A stretch of DNA of 64,000 nucleotides, taken from positions 106,487-170,486 of the forward strand of contig CBDDBX010000009.1 of the NCBI GenBank assembly GCA_965225955.1, in the 5' to 3' direction. Source of the stretch: CBDDBX01 sp965225955 (GTDB taxonomy: Bacteria > Acidobacteriota > Aminicenantia > UBA2199). The notes below the pieces were generated by a model. The model had not been told where the DNA came from, did not search any database, and saw only the letters and a list, made by a program, of their open reading frames with translations. Both the position numbers and the translations under genes were made by a program. This document shows, one piece after another, positions 35,156 to 44,681 of the stretch. Position 1 is the first letter of the stretch, and each line of letters starts with the position of its first letter.

Positions 35156-36805
35156 CTATTTTTTTAAAGGTTCCCAGTCACCAAAATGTTCTATGTTGAG
35201 GTTGGTTTTGGGTTCAGTTTTATAAAATTCGTTAAAATTGTATGTCCATTCCATAGTTTCTGAGCCGCCACCACTCTGAGTGGTAATGAGACATACGTTT
35301 CTGCATAATCCAATTGGAAAAGCCTGATCTCTTGGAGTTTTTCTGTCTCCGTGAGTAGGATCGGTAGGTACCCAGCCATATCCGGGAAGATATACTTCAA
35401 TCCATCTATGATATACCTGATCCATACTTGCAGAATCTTTTTTAATCCAGGTTGCTCCAACATATCTTGTAGGAATACCTGCAGCTTTACAGAGTGCAAT
35501 AAAGACAAATGAGTATTCAGAACATGACCCATGACCGTTTCTGATTACAGTAGGTGCTGTATCCCATGCACCATCCATATTGTAGTACAGATGACCGATG
35601 AGGAACTGGTGGAGTTTTCTTATTATCCAGTAAGGGTTCTTTTCATTACCAACAACTCTTTTAACAGTCTCTCTTATAATCGGGCTGTTTATCTGGTATT
35701 TTTCATTATCACCAAGATACTTTTTCTTTATATCAGCAGGTATTTTATCAAGAGACCCAACCTCTTCAGGGTAGATAAAGTATCTTACGTTCCAGGATTT
35801 AAAATCCACTGTCATTTCTGCCAGAGCAGTTGTGCCGGGTTTAAGGTTCTTATACCTGAAGTGAGCTGTTTTCTGTCCCCACTTATCAGTTTTAATCCTA
35901 TCGGGTTTTCTTGAATATTTCACTTTTCCAAGAAGTTCCTGATTTTTTCTGTTTTCCGGTATTGCAATAACCAGATCCAGATCTTTAACTTTACCGGGTC
36001 CAAAAACCTTCATCTGGTGCGCCAGTACAACTCTCTGTTTCTTCATATCAGTTTTACGGAACTTAACCCCATCTCTGACTTTCAGCCTGTATACCATATC
36101 TGACTGATAATCAACGGCCCAAAGGTTTTTACCATCATATGTGAGGCCTCTTGTATATTTACCAGGTGCTTCCGTTACTATAATTACATAACCTGTTTTG
36201 GGGTCCACCATATATATCTCATCTTTCAGTCTGTCTGAAACCCATAGGTATTTACCATCCCAGGCAATACCCATTGGAGCTGAAGATGGAGAAGGAAATG
36301 AGTTTATGGTTGTTCCATCTTCTGTACTGAACTGAATTATCATCTTTTTACGTTCATCAGTACACCAGAGATATTTGCCATCATACGTGAGGCCTCTTGG
36401 ACTTGATGACGGTGCTCTGAGGGTTCGCATAATAGCTCCACTGACAGGATCTATTTTATGAATCATACCGTCACGGTTTTCAGAAATATCAGATCGCCCC
36501 TGTACATCAGCATTCCATAAATACTTACCATCAAAAGCCAGCCCCATAGGCCAGTAACCGGGAGATTCTATCTTCTTTATAACTTTACCGGTTTTAATAT
36601 TCAGACAGTAAATTTTATCCGTTTTCCTGTCTGCAATCCATAAATTTTTGCCATCAAAAGTCATACCTGTCGAGTATGCTGCTGGTGCCCTGAATTTCTT
36701 TGAAATCTCACCGGTCCAGGAAAAAAGAGAGCCGGATAGAAAAATCAGTGCCATTAGAATTGTCCCTGAGTTGTGCAGGAAGCTCCTGCGATGAACTTTT
36801 TTCAT
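35156..36805 (-). CDS. Secreted transglutaminase-like protein with N-terminal beta-propeller-type repeats
   Basis: 549 residues. Signal-like N-terminus (LMALIFLSGSLFSW). Residues about 45-255 hold five repeats of the form G(L/M/I)xxDGKxLWxxD, for example GMTFDGKNLWIADRKTDKIY and GLTYDGKYLWCTDERKK, suggesting a propeller. A beta-sandwich linker follows, and a transglutaminase core at about 425-525: GSCSEYSFVFIALCKAAGIPTRYVG carries the nucleophile Cys, YHRWIEVYLPGYGW the His and PTDPTHGD the Asp. The triad is complete. It may crosslink or cleave peptides outside the membrane. Alone on its strand. Confidence 0.88.
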   Translation of the reverse strand: MKKVHRRSFLHNSGTILMALIFLSGSLFSWTGEISKKFRAPAAYSTGMTFDGKNLWIADRKTDKIYCLNIKTGKVIKKIESPGYWPMGLAFDGKYLWNADVQGRSDISENRDGMIHKIDPVSGAIMRTLRAPSSSPRGLTYDGKYLWCTDERKKMIIQFSTEDGTTINSFPSPSSAPMGIAWDGKYLWVSDRLKDEIYMVDPKTGYVIIVTEAPGKYTRGLTYDGKNLWAVDYQSDMVYRLKVRDGVKFRKTDMKKQRVVLAHQMKVFGPGKVKDLDLVIAIPENRKNQELLGKVKYSRKPDRIKTDKWGQKTAHFRYKNLKPGTTALAEMTVDFKSWNVRYFIYPEEVGSLDKIPADIKKKYLGDNEKYQINSPIIRETVKRVVGNEKNPYWIIRKLHQFLIGHLYYNMDGAWDTAPTVIRNGHGSCSEYSFVFIALCKAAGIPTRYVGATWIKKDSASMDQVYHRWIEVYLPGYGWVPTDPTHGDRKTPRDQAFPIGLCRNVCLITTQSGGGSETMEWTYNFNEFYKTEPKTNLNIEHFGDWEPLKK

Positions 36806-36931
36806 CTTATATCCTCCGAATTTGAATGTGTTTCTGCCTGAAGAGTAAAGTATAACAGGGTGAGACTGTTAAATGAAATGGGGACAGGTTAAATATTTAC
36901 CTTTTGTATTGCATCATGTAAAATTGCCTTC

Positions 36932-37864
36932 ATGAAGAAGAACTATATGAAATGTGTTGTCTGCAGAGAGAGAGCTGAGATTAAAACCCCAAGGCATAAC
37001 TGTGCTTTCTGTGATGAGCATTTTATCAAACATATACAGGGACAGGTTGAAAAAGCTATCAGGAAATTCAATATGTTCATGCCGGATAGCAGAGTTTTGT
37101 TGGGGGTATCAGGCGGTAAGGATAGTATGGTTGCCTGGAATATTCTGACAGAAATGGGCTACCAGGTACAGGCCGTGCATCTGAGGCAGAAATTTGGTGA
37201 GTTCTCTGATTTATCGGAAAAGGTAGTCAGAGAGTATGCTGATGAGGAAGACGTTCCACTGGAAGTATGCAGCTTTGAAGAGTTGATTGGAGCAGAGTTT
37301 GAAGTTGTAAGAAGGTTAACAGGTAAAACAAGCTGTTCAGTCTGCGGTATGGCTAAAAGGTATTATCTGAATAAACTTGCCGGGGATTTAAATTGTGATG
37401 TAGTTGTTACAGGGCATAATCTTGATGATGAAACAGCTGTGCTTTTTGGAAATGTTCTGCACTGGCAGGAGGGCTATCTTCAGAGGCAGTATCCTGTTTA
37501 TAATGCTGAAGGGGGAATGATTAAAAAAGCAAAACCACTTGCAAGAATTACAGATGAAGAAGCTGCAATATACGCCAGAGTGAAGGATATACCTTATCTT
37601 GATATGAAATGCCCGGAATCAAAGGGAGCAAAGAGCCACAACTACAAAGATGTGCTGGGTAGCTTACAGAAAGATTACCCAAATATAAAAGCTGAATTTT
37701 ACTTTGGTTTTTTAGAGAGATTAAGTCCTGTGCTGAAACCACAGAGCTCTGAGGAAAAACCTGCATGTATCAGCTGTGGTTACAACACAATAAACCCATC
37801 AGGGTTATGTAATATATGTATGCTTAAAGAGAGAATATCAGCTCTTGATAACTCTTCAGAATGA
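36932..37864 (+). CDS. ttuA: TtuA/Ncs6-type tRNA thiolation ATPase
   Basis: 310 residues. An N-terminal zinc finger (CVVCRERAEIKTPRHNCAFC), the PP-loop LLGVSGGKDSMVAW, a CSVCGMAKRYYLN segment and a C-terminal zinc ribbon (CISCGYNTINPSGLCNIC) are the hallmarks of the group that thiolates a uridine in tRNA, using an iron-sulfur cluster and a sulfur donor. The middle GHNLDDETAVLFGNVL is the ATPase signature. The 3' end overlaps the converging DUF3943 gene by 9 bp. A GGGGACAGGTTAAAT motif lies 39 bases before the start. A second in-frame ATG five codons on (36947) is also possible. Confidence 0.88.
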   Translation: MKKNYMKCVVCRERAEIKTPRHNCAFCDEHFIKHIQGQVEKAIRKFNMFMPDSRVLLGVSGGKDSMVAWNILTEMGYQVQAVHLRQKFGEFSDLSEKVVREYADEEDVPLEVCSFEELIGAEFEVVRRLTGKTSCSVCGMAKRYYLNKLAGDLNCDVVVTGHNLDDETAVLFGNVLHWQEGYLQRQYPVYNAEGGMIKKAKPLARITDEEAAIYARVKDIPYLDMKCPESKGAKSHNYKDVLGSLQKDYPNIKAEFYFGFLERLSPVLKPQSSEEKPACISCGYNTINPSGLCNICMLKERISALDNSSE

Positions 37865-39250
37865 GAATGCTATAAAAGCCCTTGCTCCGTGAATATGCTG
37901 ATTAATGTCAGGGAAATCTTTATACTCGGATTCTCTGAGATAGCTGTAAATATCAATTCCAACGCTGACTTTTTTTGACAGATTAAAGCTGTATTTTGCA
38001 GTCAGAAGAGTCAGGGATTCACTGCCTTTTACTCCATCTATGGATAACATTCCGTAGTGGATACCACTGAGATAGATTGTCATAACTGACTCAAAGGTGA
38101 AGGCTGCATCAACTTTTATATTAAGGCCGGTTCCGAAATTGTAATCTCTTTCCAGAAACTCTACATACTCATTGTTACTCGCTCCAACCAGAATGAAGCC
38201 TACCTGCAGGGATGCGTCCAGTCTTAATCTTTCAGAAAGCTGAACCTCATTTATATATCCTATACCTATAGAACTGGCTCCTATTTCAATAATTTCAATG
38301 TTGAAAAAGTCAAAATGCTGGAAAATTCCTATAAGTTGTTTACTTTTCTCTTTAATATAGGTCTTACCTGTGATTAATCCGTAAGCGTAGAAACTGAATT
38401 CCGGTTTAAATTTACTGTGACTTATCCATGCACGGGCCAGAAAGGTGTCAAAGGGAGATCTTTTACCCTCCTTAAACATGTCACCATAGACTATCATTGC
38501 TTCAATCATAGTCTTAGCTCCACCATCAACTTTCTTCCCGGTTTTTGAATCGATGTTGGAAGAAAAGTTACCTCTACCTCCAAAAGATATGTAACCTTCA
38601 ATAGGAACTCTGTCATAAGAGTTGCTGCCGGATCTTTTGAAAGCTTTGCCATTTATTAGTCTGTTGAAACCCCGGGCAGGATTAATAAGACCTGCAAGCA
38701 GTTCTCTCCAGACTCTTTCAAAGCCTGTGGCAGAGTTATCAAGGATTTGTGAGGATAGTCTGTACAAAGCCTCTCCCAACATTATCCCCCCGGTAGTTGT
38801 CATAATGAAGTCATTGTAACTGGGGTAGGTGTTTTCCATTGTCATTTCCCACATGAGACTGCCACCGGCTGCATAAGGAACTGATTCCCAGAATGACATA
38901 CCATTTGATCTTGCAATGTTGAAGTAGAGGGAACCGTGGTAGGGGTGCATAAAAAAATTGGTTTCAAAATGGTCTTCATCCCATACAAATCCATGTTTGA
39001 AATTCTCTTTAATAGAGCCCCAGCTGATCTCTGCAAACTCTTCCTTTGCAATATACCTGTTGTAAGACATAACCCCCAGGTTGAGGCCTACAATTTCTGT
39101 AATAGCCAGAAGTGGGGTTTTTTTACGTTTTGTTGCTTCATAACTTTTAAGTGTCAGGTCAGGTTTGAGTTTATCCTTCTCCTGATTTGCGCCGGAAAGT
39201 CCGGATACAAAAATAGAAATAGAAAAAAACAGAAAAATTAACTTATGCAT
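37856..39250 (-). CDS. DUF3943-family outer-membrane-associated protein
   Basis: 464 residues with a signal peptide (LIFLFFSISIFVSG). Residues about 75-215 match the pattern of DUF3943 proteins: NFKHGFVWDEDHFETNFFMHPYHGSLYFN, then SNGMSFWESVPYAAGGSLMWEMTMEN and the TGGIMLGEALYRLS helix. The C-terminal half is a series of amphipathic strands ending in AFIAFSF, so part is probably a small barrel. Function unknown. ATG has no strong ribosome site. Confidence 0.8.
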   Translation of the reverse strand: MHKLIFLFFSISIFVSGLSGANQEKDKLKPDLTLKSYEATKRKKTPLLAITEIVGLNLGVMSYNRYIAKEEFAEISWGSIKENFKHGFVWDEDHFETNFFMHPYHGSLYFNIARSNGMSFWESVPYAAGGSLMWEMTMENTYPSYNDFIMTTTGGIMLGEALYRLSSQILDNSATGFERVWRELLAGLINPARGFNRLINGKAFKRSGSNSYDRVPIEGYISFGGRGNFSSNIDSKTGKKVDGGAKTMIEAMIVYGDMFKEGKRSPFDTFLARAWISHSKFKPEFSFYAYGLITGKTYIKEKSKQLIGIFQHFDFFNIEIIEIGASSIGIGYINEVQLSERLRLDASLQVGFILVGASNNEYVEFLERDYNFGTGLNIKVDAAFTFESVMTIYLSGIHYGMLSIDGVKGSESLTLLTAKYSFNLSKKVSVGIDIYSYLRESEYKDFPDINQHIHGARAFIAFSF

Positions 39251-39363
39251 ATTATTTACCCTTTAAAATTACCAATCAAGTATTATACTTGCAATGTTAC
39301 TATGGTTCAACATAAACTGATGATATTTATAATTAAAAATTATTTACAAAAAGCAAAAACCGA

Positions 39364-39615
39364 TTATGCCATTCTGTAAGCCTGAAGAAACAGTTCGTCA
39401 ATTTCCAGTTTATGCTCAGTGATTATTTCCATAACAACAGTTGCGTCATGAGATTTTAGTTCTTTGCTCAGGTTACTGTAATAAAATTCTTCATCATACA
39501 GGTCTACTTCAATCCTGTTCTGATTTAGGTTCTGAATGGATTCAGAAGCTATTTCGTGAGATTTCCTACTGTAGTAGGTGATAATTTTTCTTGCCAGATC
39601 TGCTTTTGTCATCAC
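39364..39615 (-). CDS. Small hypothetical protein, helical
   Basis: 83 residues, no signal or membrane segment; GGGAGAAG lies just upstream of the ATG. Acidic and mostly helical (YYSRKSHEIASESIQNLNQN, DELFLQAYRMA). I do not recognise it. A second in-frame Met one codon on is possible. It is divergent from radC. Confidence 0.6.
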   Translation of the reverse strand: MMTKADLARKIITYYSRKSHEIASESIQNLNQNRIEVDLYDEEFYYSNLSKELKSHDATVVMEIITEHKLEIDELFLQAYRMA

Positions 39616-39688
39616 ACTTCTCCCTGAATATTAATAATAGTTTTTTTATGTTTGTTTCTTCTGCGAATTTCAATAGTCTGATAAATAG

Positions 39689-39717
39689 TTGACATCTTTT
39701 TCTGTATATTTTATTTT
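39689..39717 (+). promoter_or_regulatory. Promoter of radC
   Basis: Perfect TTGACA, 17-base spacer, TATTTT, 34 bases before the start at 39752. Confidence 0.65.
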
Positions 39718-39751
39718 AGTATTCAATGAATAAATGTTATTTGAGGTAAGT

Positions 39752-40417
39752 ATGAGTAATAAAATGAAAAGTGTTCCTCTTAATGAGAGACCGAGGGAAA
39801 AGCTTATTAAGAGAGGAGTAACAAGTCTGACAGATTATGAACTTATGGCAATTATTGTAGGTACTGGTAACAGAGGAAGGGGAGTCATGGAGTTATCAAA
39901 AGATCTTGTAGATCTTATAGGTAACAGTATTCAGGATATTACCACTGAAAAGTTGTCAGCAGTTGATGGGATGGGTGAGTCAAAAGCCTGCAGAATTGCA
40001 GCAGCCTTTGAGTATTTCAGACGGTGCACAGAATTCAGAAGCAAGATTAAGGTGGTTAATGATGAAGATGTGTATAAACTGACTTCAGATCTTGCCTGTA
40101 AAAGACAGGAGTTTTTTGTAACTCTCACCCTTGACGGAGCCAGTAATCTTATAAAAAGAAGGACAGTATTTATAGGTACTCTTAACCAGTCTCTGGTTCA
40201 TCCAAGGGAAGTTTTTGCCGGTGCTTTTGAAGACAGAGCAGCAGCACTTATTGCTGTACATAATCACCCTTCAGGTAATTGCGAGCCGAGCGAAATGGAT
40301 ATTGCTATGACTAAAAGACTGAGATGTGCAGGAGAGTTGCTGGGAATAGATTTTCTTGATCACGTTATTGTTGCCCGGAACAGTTATTACAGTTTCCGGG
40401 AAAATATTGCTATATAG
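39752..40417 (+). CDS. radC: RadC-family JAB/MPN-domain protein
   Basis: 221 residues from ATG at 39752 (GAGGTA site upstream). N-terminal helix-hairpin-helix part (PREKLIKRGVTSLTDYELMAIIVGTG), then a JAB metalloprotease-like domain: VHPREVFAGAFEDRAAALIAVHNHPSGNCEPSEMD gives the HxHx(7)D metal motif. The family was once linked to DNA repair and its true role is unsettled. Length is normal. Confidence 0.93.
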   Translation: MSNKMKSVPLNERPREKLIKRGVTSLTDYELMAIIVGTGNRGRGVMELSKDLVDLIGNSIQDITTEKLSAVDGMGESKACRIAAAFEYFRRCTEFRSKIKVVNDEDVYKLTSDLACKRQEFFVTLTLDGASNLIKRRTVFIGTLNQSLVHPREVFAGAFEDRAAALIAVHNHPSGNCEPSEMDIAMTKRLRCAGELLGIDFLDHVIVARNSYYSFRENIAI

Positions 40418-40513
40418 AGAATTATCGGCGGAATTTTCTTTTGTGATCTGTTATAATTACGGAGTGAGGAAACTTTTGCAGAATAATAGTCGTATAATGG
40501 TTTTTGTTTCCCA

Positions 40514-40541
40514 CGTATAACACCCTTCCGGGGGTTATAAT
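40514..40541 (+). other. Hairpin in the leader of the M13 peptidase gene
   Basis: TATAACACCC and GGGGGTTATA flank TTCC. It lies 35 bases before the start codon, downstream of a TATAAT at 40493. It could be a 5' UTR stability element or an attenuator-like structure; no T run follows. Confidence 0.35.
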
Positions 40542-40575
40542 TGAAGAATGTGAAAACAAATAACAGGAGATTTAT

Positions 40576-42645
40576 ATGAAAGTCAGTCTGAAAAACTCTC
40601 TGGTTATTACTTCTCTTGCTGCATCTCTGTTTGTAGGCGGATGTTCAGGCAAACAGAACAGCAAAGAAGTTAAACCGGAAAAGAAAAAAGAAGTGGTTAT
40701 TGATGTTAAGAACATGGATCTTAAAGTAAAACCGGGAGAAAACTTCAACCTTTATGCAAATGGTGGATGGAAAAAAAGTAATCCGGTTCCAGCTGATAAG
40801 AGTCGTTATGGAAGTTTTGATGCTTTAAGAGAGTCAAATCGTAAAAAAATGAAATCTCTTATTAAAGATATTACATCAAATACCCACAAAGATGGATCAA
40901 ATGGTCAGAAAGTTGCTGATTTCTACATTATGGGAATGGATACCGCAAAAATTGAAAAAGATGGTACTGCTCCACTAAAAAGCTGGTTTGAAGAGATCAA
41001 CTCAATTAAGAGTGTAAAAGATATAAATAGCACAATCATCAGATTCCACAATTATGGTATTGGCTCCCTCTTCTATTTTGGCGGCTCACCTGATAAGAAA
41101 GACAGTAATATGGTTATTGCCAATCTGTATCAGGGAGGACTTGGACTCTCCAACAGAGATTACTATGTTACAAAAGATAAGAGAGCTGAAGAGATCAGAA
41201 AAGCTTATGTTGACCATATGAGTAAAATGTTTGAACTCATGGGGCAGAAAAAAGATAAAGCAGCTGAGTCAGCTAAGTCTGTCATGGCTTTTGAAACAAG
41301 ACTTGCTGAAGCATCAATGACTCTGCTGGAAAGAAGAAACCCTCATAAAACCTACAATAAAACCGATATTGCGGGTGTTGAGAAACTTTGTGGTAATTTT
41401 GACTGGAAAAGCTATTTCAATGGTACTGTAGGAAGGGATCCCGGAGCAATTAATGTTGCTCAGCAGGATTTCTTTAAAGAAGTAGATAAAATGCTCAAAG
41501 GCGTTAAAGTTGAAGAGTGGAAAACTTATCTGACATGGAAGCTTCTCGATAGTACAGCTAACTATCTTAACAAAGCCTTTGTAGATCAGAATTTTGCTTT
41601 TTACGGTAAAATGCTTTCCGGTCAGCAGGAGATGCAGCCCCGCTGGAAAAGAGTTCAGGGAGCAACAGGATCTGCTCTGCCGGAAGTTCTGGGTCAGCTC
41701 TATGTTGAGAAATATTTCCCACCGGAAGCTAAAAAAAGAATGGTTCAGCTTGTTGAAAACCTTAGAGTTTCTCTGGGTAACAGAATCAGTAAGCTGGAGT
41801 GGATGAGTGAAGAAACAAAGAAGAAAGCACAGGAAAAGCTTGATACAATTAATGTTAAAATCGGCTATCCTGATAAATGGAAAGATTATTCATCTCTGAA
41901 AATTGAAAAAGATTCCTATGTTCAGAATGTACTGAGAGGAAGAAATTTCAGATTTAAAGATAATGTAAGCAAAGTTGGCAAACCTATGGATAAAACCCAG
42001 TGGTTCATGCCTCCTCAGATGGTTAACGCATACTACAGCCCGAACCTGAACGAAATCTGTTTCCCTGCAGGTATCCTGGAACCGCCATTCTTCTACCTTA
42101 ATGCTGATGACGCTGTTAATTATGGAGCAATTGGTGTGGTAATCGGTCATGAGATGACTCACGGTTTTGATGATCAGGGGCGTCTTTTTGATAAAGATGG
42201 AAACCTTAAAAACTGGTGGACAAAAGAGGATTCAGAGAAATTTAACAAGAGAACAAAAGTTCTTGTTGATCAGTTTAACAAGTTTGTAGTTCAGGGAGAA
42301 GTTCATGCTGATGGCAAACTGACTCTTGGTGAGAATATTGCGGATCTTGGCGGACTTCTTATCTCTTATGATGCTTTCATGGCTGCACAGAAGAAGAATC
42401 CTCAGGCAGAAAAGATTGAAGGCTTTACTCCTGAACAGAGATTCTATCTGTCATATGCTCATGTATGGGCTCAGAATGTAACTCCGAAACAGGAACTGAA
42501 ACTTACTAAAGAAGATGTTCATTCTCTGGGAAGATTCAGAGTAAATGGTCCTCTTCCAAACATTCCTTCATTCCACAAAGCTTTTGGAATTAAAGAAGGC
42601 GATAAATTATACCTGAAGGAAGAAGAGAGAGCTTCTATCTGGTAA
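40576..42645 (+). CDS. pepO: M13-family metallopeptidase lipoprotein (PepO/neprilysin-like)
   Basis: 689 residues, ATG after AGGAG. Lipobox VGGCSG after a hydrophobic stretch. Large N-terminal helical domain, then the zinc site HEMTH (residues 525-529) with the third ligand in GENIADLGG (Glu586), and an AYYSPNLNEICFPAGIL segment typical of M13. These enzymes cut oligopeptides of up to about 40 residues. Being a lipoprotein it acts in the periplasm or at the surface, alongside the M3 and C69 enzymes. Followed by a hairpin. Confidence 0.95.
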   Translation: MKVSLKNSLVITSLAASLFVGGCSGKQNSKEVKPEKKKEVVIDVKNMDLKVKPGENFNLYANGGWKKSNPVPADKSRYGSFDALRESNRKKMKSLIKDITSNTHKDGSNGQKVADFYIMGMDTAKIEKDGTAPLKSWFEEINSIKSVKDINSTIIRFHNYGIGSLFYFGGSPDKKDSNMVIANLYQGGLGLSNRDYYVTKDKRAEEIRKAYVDHMSKMFELMGQKKDKAAESAKSVMAFETRLAEASMTLLERRNPHKTYNKTDIAGVEKLCGNFDWKSYFNGTVGRDPGAINVAQQDFFKEVDKMLKGVKVEEWKTYLTWKLLDSTANYLNKAFVDQNFAFYGKMLSGQQEMQPRWKRVQGATGSALPEVLGQLYVEKYFPPEAKKRMVQLVENLRVSLGNRISKLEWMSEETKKKAQEKLDTINVKIGYPDKWKDYSSLKIEKDSYVQNVLRGRNFRFKDNVSKVGKPMDKTQWFMPPQMVNAYYSPNLNEICFPAGILEPPFFYLNADDAVNYGAIGVVIGHEMTHGFDDQGRLFDKDGNLKNWWTKEDSEKFNKRTKVLVDQFNKFVVQGEVHADGKLTLGENIADLGGLLISYDAFMAAQKKNPQAEKIEGFTPEQRFYLSYAHVWAQNVTPKQELKLTKEDVHSLGRFRVNGPLPNIPSFHKAFGIKEGDKLYLKEEERASIW

Positions 42646-42668
42646 AACAGTTTTTTAGAAATAATTTA

Positions 42669-42695
42669 CAGCAGAGCGTTTTTTACGCTCTGCTG
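42669..42695 (+). terminator. Terminator-like hairpin after the M13 gene
   Basis: CAGCAGAGCG pairs perfectly with CGCTCTGCTG over a T-rich loop. The following bases (CTATATAAAAG) have no real T run, so efficiency is uncertain. Confidence 0.6.
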
Positions 42696-42757
42696 CTATA
42701 TAAAAGGGTTTAGGCTGCTAAGCGTTTAGTTTTTCTACAGAGAGAATTAAAAAAAAC

Positions 42758-42786
42758 TTGAATTTTTTCGAAACAATCGCTATTAT
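42758..42786 (+). promoter_or_regulatory. Promoter of folD
   Basis: TTGAAT, 17-base spacer, TATTAT, 40 bases before the start codon of folD. Confidence 0.65.
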
Positions 42787-42826
42787 TATACCGATATAAA
42801 AAATTTACAATACAAAAGAGGAAACC

Positions 42827-43690
42827 ATGAGTGCAGTAGTTCTTGATGGAAAAAAGCTGGCGAAAGAGATTGAAGCAGAACTCAAAGTAAGAGTTGCTGA
42901 AATAGTAAAAAACTCCAACGGAAGAAAGCCTGTTCTGGCTACAATTCTTGTAGGGGGAGACCCTGCATCTGCTACATATGTTAAGATGAAAGGTAATGCA
43001 TGTCGCAGAGTGGGAATGGAATCATTGCGCCTTGTTCTCCCGGAAGAGACGACCACTGAGGAGTTACTTAATGAGATTGATGCATTGAATGATAATCCCG
43101 ATGTAATGGGGATACTTCTTCAGCATCCTGTTCCTTCACAGATTGATGAAAGAGCCTGTTTTGACAGAATAAGTATTGAAAAAGATGTTGACGGGGTTAC
43201 AACTCATGGATTCGGACGTATGTCCATGGGGGAAGAGGCTTATGGAAGTGCAACTCCTGCAGGTATTATGAGACTTCTGAAGCACTATAATATTCCTCTT
43301 TCAGGTAGAAATGCGGTTGTAGTAGGCAGAAGCCCTATCCTGGGTAAACCCCTTGCTATGATGCTCCTTAATGAAAATGCTACTGTAACTATCTGTCACT
43401 CCAGAACTCAGAATCTGGAGCAGGTAATAAAGGATGCGGATATTGTTGCGGGAGCAGTAGGGAAATCTGAGTTTATCAAAGGTAGCTGGATTAAAGACGG
43501 AGCTCTTGTTATAGATGCCGGTTACCACCCTTCTACAAAAACGGGGGATATCGAACTGTCATCTATTAAAGACAGAAGTAGTGCTTATACTCCTGTACCT
43601 GGTGGTGTCGGGCCAATGACTATCGTTTCACTGATTGCCCAGACTGTTGAATCTGCAGAGAAATGTTTCGATAAATATGTAATGCCCTGA
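42827..43690 (+). CDS. folD: Methylenetetrahydrofolate dehydrogenase / methenyltetrahydrofolate cyclohydrolase
   Basis: 287 residues, ATG after AGAGGAAA. The family motifs are visible: YVKMKGNACRRVGM (active-site Lys and Tyr), LLQHPVPSQID, DKDVDGVT-like EKDVDGVTTHGFGRM, VVGRSPILGKPLAMMLL for the nucleotide loop, and TPVPGGVGPMT near the end. It interconverts methylene-, methenyl- and formyl-tetrahydrofolate, and with MetF (47.4 kb) links one-carbon units to methionine synthesis. Cytoplasmic, dimeric in other bacteria. Single gene with its own promoter. Confidence 0.97.
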   Translation: MSAVVLDGKKLAKEIEAELKVRVAEIVKNSNGRKPVLATILVGGDPASATYVKMKGNACRRVGMESLRLVLPEETTTEELLNEIDALNDNPDVMGILLQHPVPSQIDERACFDRISIEKDVDGVTTHGFGRMSMGEEAYGSATPAGIMRLLKHYNIPLSGRNAVVVGRSPILGKPLAMMLLNENATVTICHSRTQNLEQVIKDADIVAGAVGKSEFIKGSWIKDGALVIDAGYHPSTKTGDIELSSIKDRSSAYTPVPGGVGPMTIVSLIAQTVESAEKCFDKYVMP

Positions 43691-43959
43691 TAAGGTATTG
43701 CAGATCCTATTATAGAAAACAGGTACTTATGTATCTGTTTTTATCACTTTATTTTAATTTCCAAATATCTTAATATCAGTGTAAATTATTTTTGCCGGAG
43801 TGTTACAGACAGTTTATTATAGAAGAGGATGAGGAGGAGAATTCTGTGGTAGTGGAATATTATGTTAAAGAAATAAGATAATACAGATTTGCTACAGAAT
43901 TTAACCTTAAACTAATATAACTCTGATAGAGTAAATAAAAATCTCATGGATGTGTAAAT

Positions 43960-44661
43960 ATGGTACAGGTAATTCCTATTTATAAACTACTGCTGGTTTT
44001 CATTCCTGCAGCTGTTGTGCCTGTTATTCTCTATCTCTGGTCTTCAGGATGGAAAACAGGTAGTTATGCTCTTTTAAGAATGGTATCCCAGCTTCTTTTA
44101 ATCGGATATTTTCTCGCTTTTATTTTTGAATCAGATTCAGGTGCTGTAATATGCAGCGTTCTTTTTCTTATGATAACAGCAGCTGGCTGGATATCCCTGA
44201 GAACAATTCCTGCTAAAAGAAAGGAGCTTTTTTTTGATGCAATGCTTTCTATAGGAGTTGGAGGCGGTTTTGTTCTTATAATTGTAACCCAGCTTGTTAT
44301 GGAGCTTGAAGTATGGTTTGCCCCAAGAGTTCTTATTCCTCTTGGTGGGATGATTTTTTCCAATTCTCTTAACAGTATAAGTGTTGGTGCAGAGAGATTG
44401 TATGCTGAACTGGAAGGGGGAAAAGAGTTTATTGCTGCCAGAAACAAGGCTTATGCTGCAGCTCTGATACCGATCACTAACTCTCTGTTTGCAGTTGGGC
44501 TTGTGGCTCTTCCAGGAATGATGACGGGTCAGATTCTTTCAGGAGTTTCACCTTTAATTGCTGCCCGTTATCAGATGCTTGTAATGTGTATGATTTATGG
44601 TGCAGCAGGAATCTCTACAGCTATATTCTTTGTAAGGCTGAAAAAGAGGATAGTTAACTAA
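43960..44661 (+). CDS. fetB: FetB-like (UPF0014) ABC transporter permease
   Basis: 233 residues with about seven membrane segments. The C-terminal part VALPGMMTGQILSGVSPLIAARYQMLVM is the family signature, and SISVGAERLYAELEGG matches the coupling region. In E. coli FetB works with the ATPase FetA in iron homeostasis. No fetA-like gene is adjacent here, so the partner must be elsewhere. The 269 bp upstream hold no recognised feature, and no strong ribosome site precedes the ATG. Confidence 0.85.
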   Translation: MVQVIPIYKLLLVFIPAAVVPVILYLWSSGWKTGSYALLRMVSQLLLIGYFLAFIFESDSGAVICSVLFLMITAAGWISLRTIPAKRKELFFDAMLSIGVGGGFVLIIVTQLVMELEVWFAPRVLIPLGGMIFSNSLNSISVGAERLYAELEGGKEFIAARNKAYAAALIPITNSLFAVGLVALPGMMTGQILSGVSPLIAARYQMLVMCMIYGAAGISTAIFFVRLKKRIVN

Positions 44662-44681
44662 TCGGGTATTTTCTGAATATA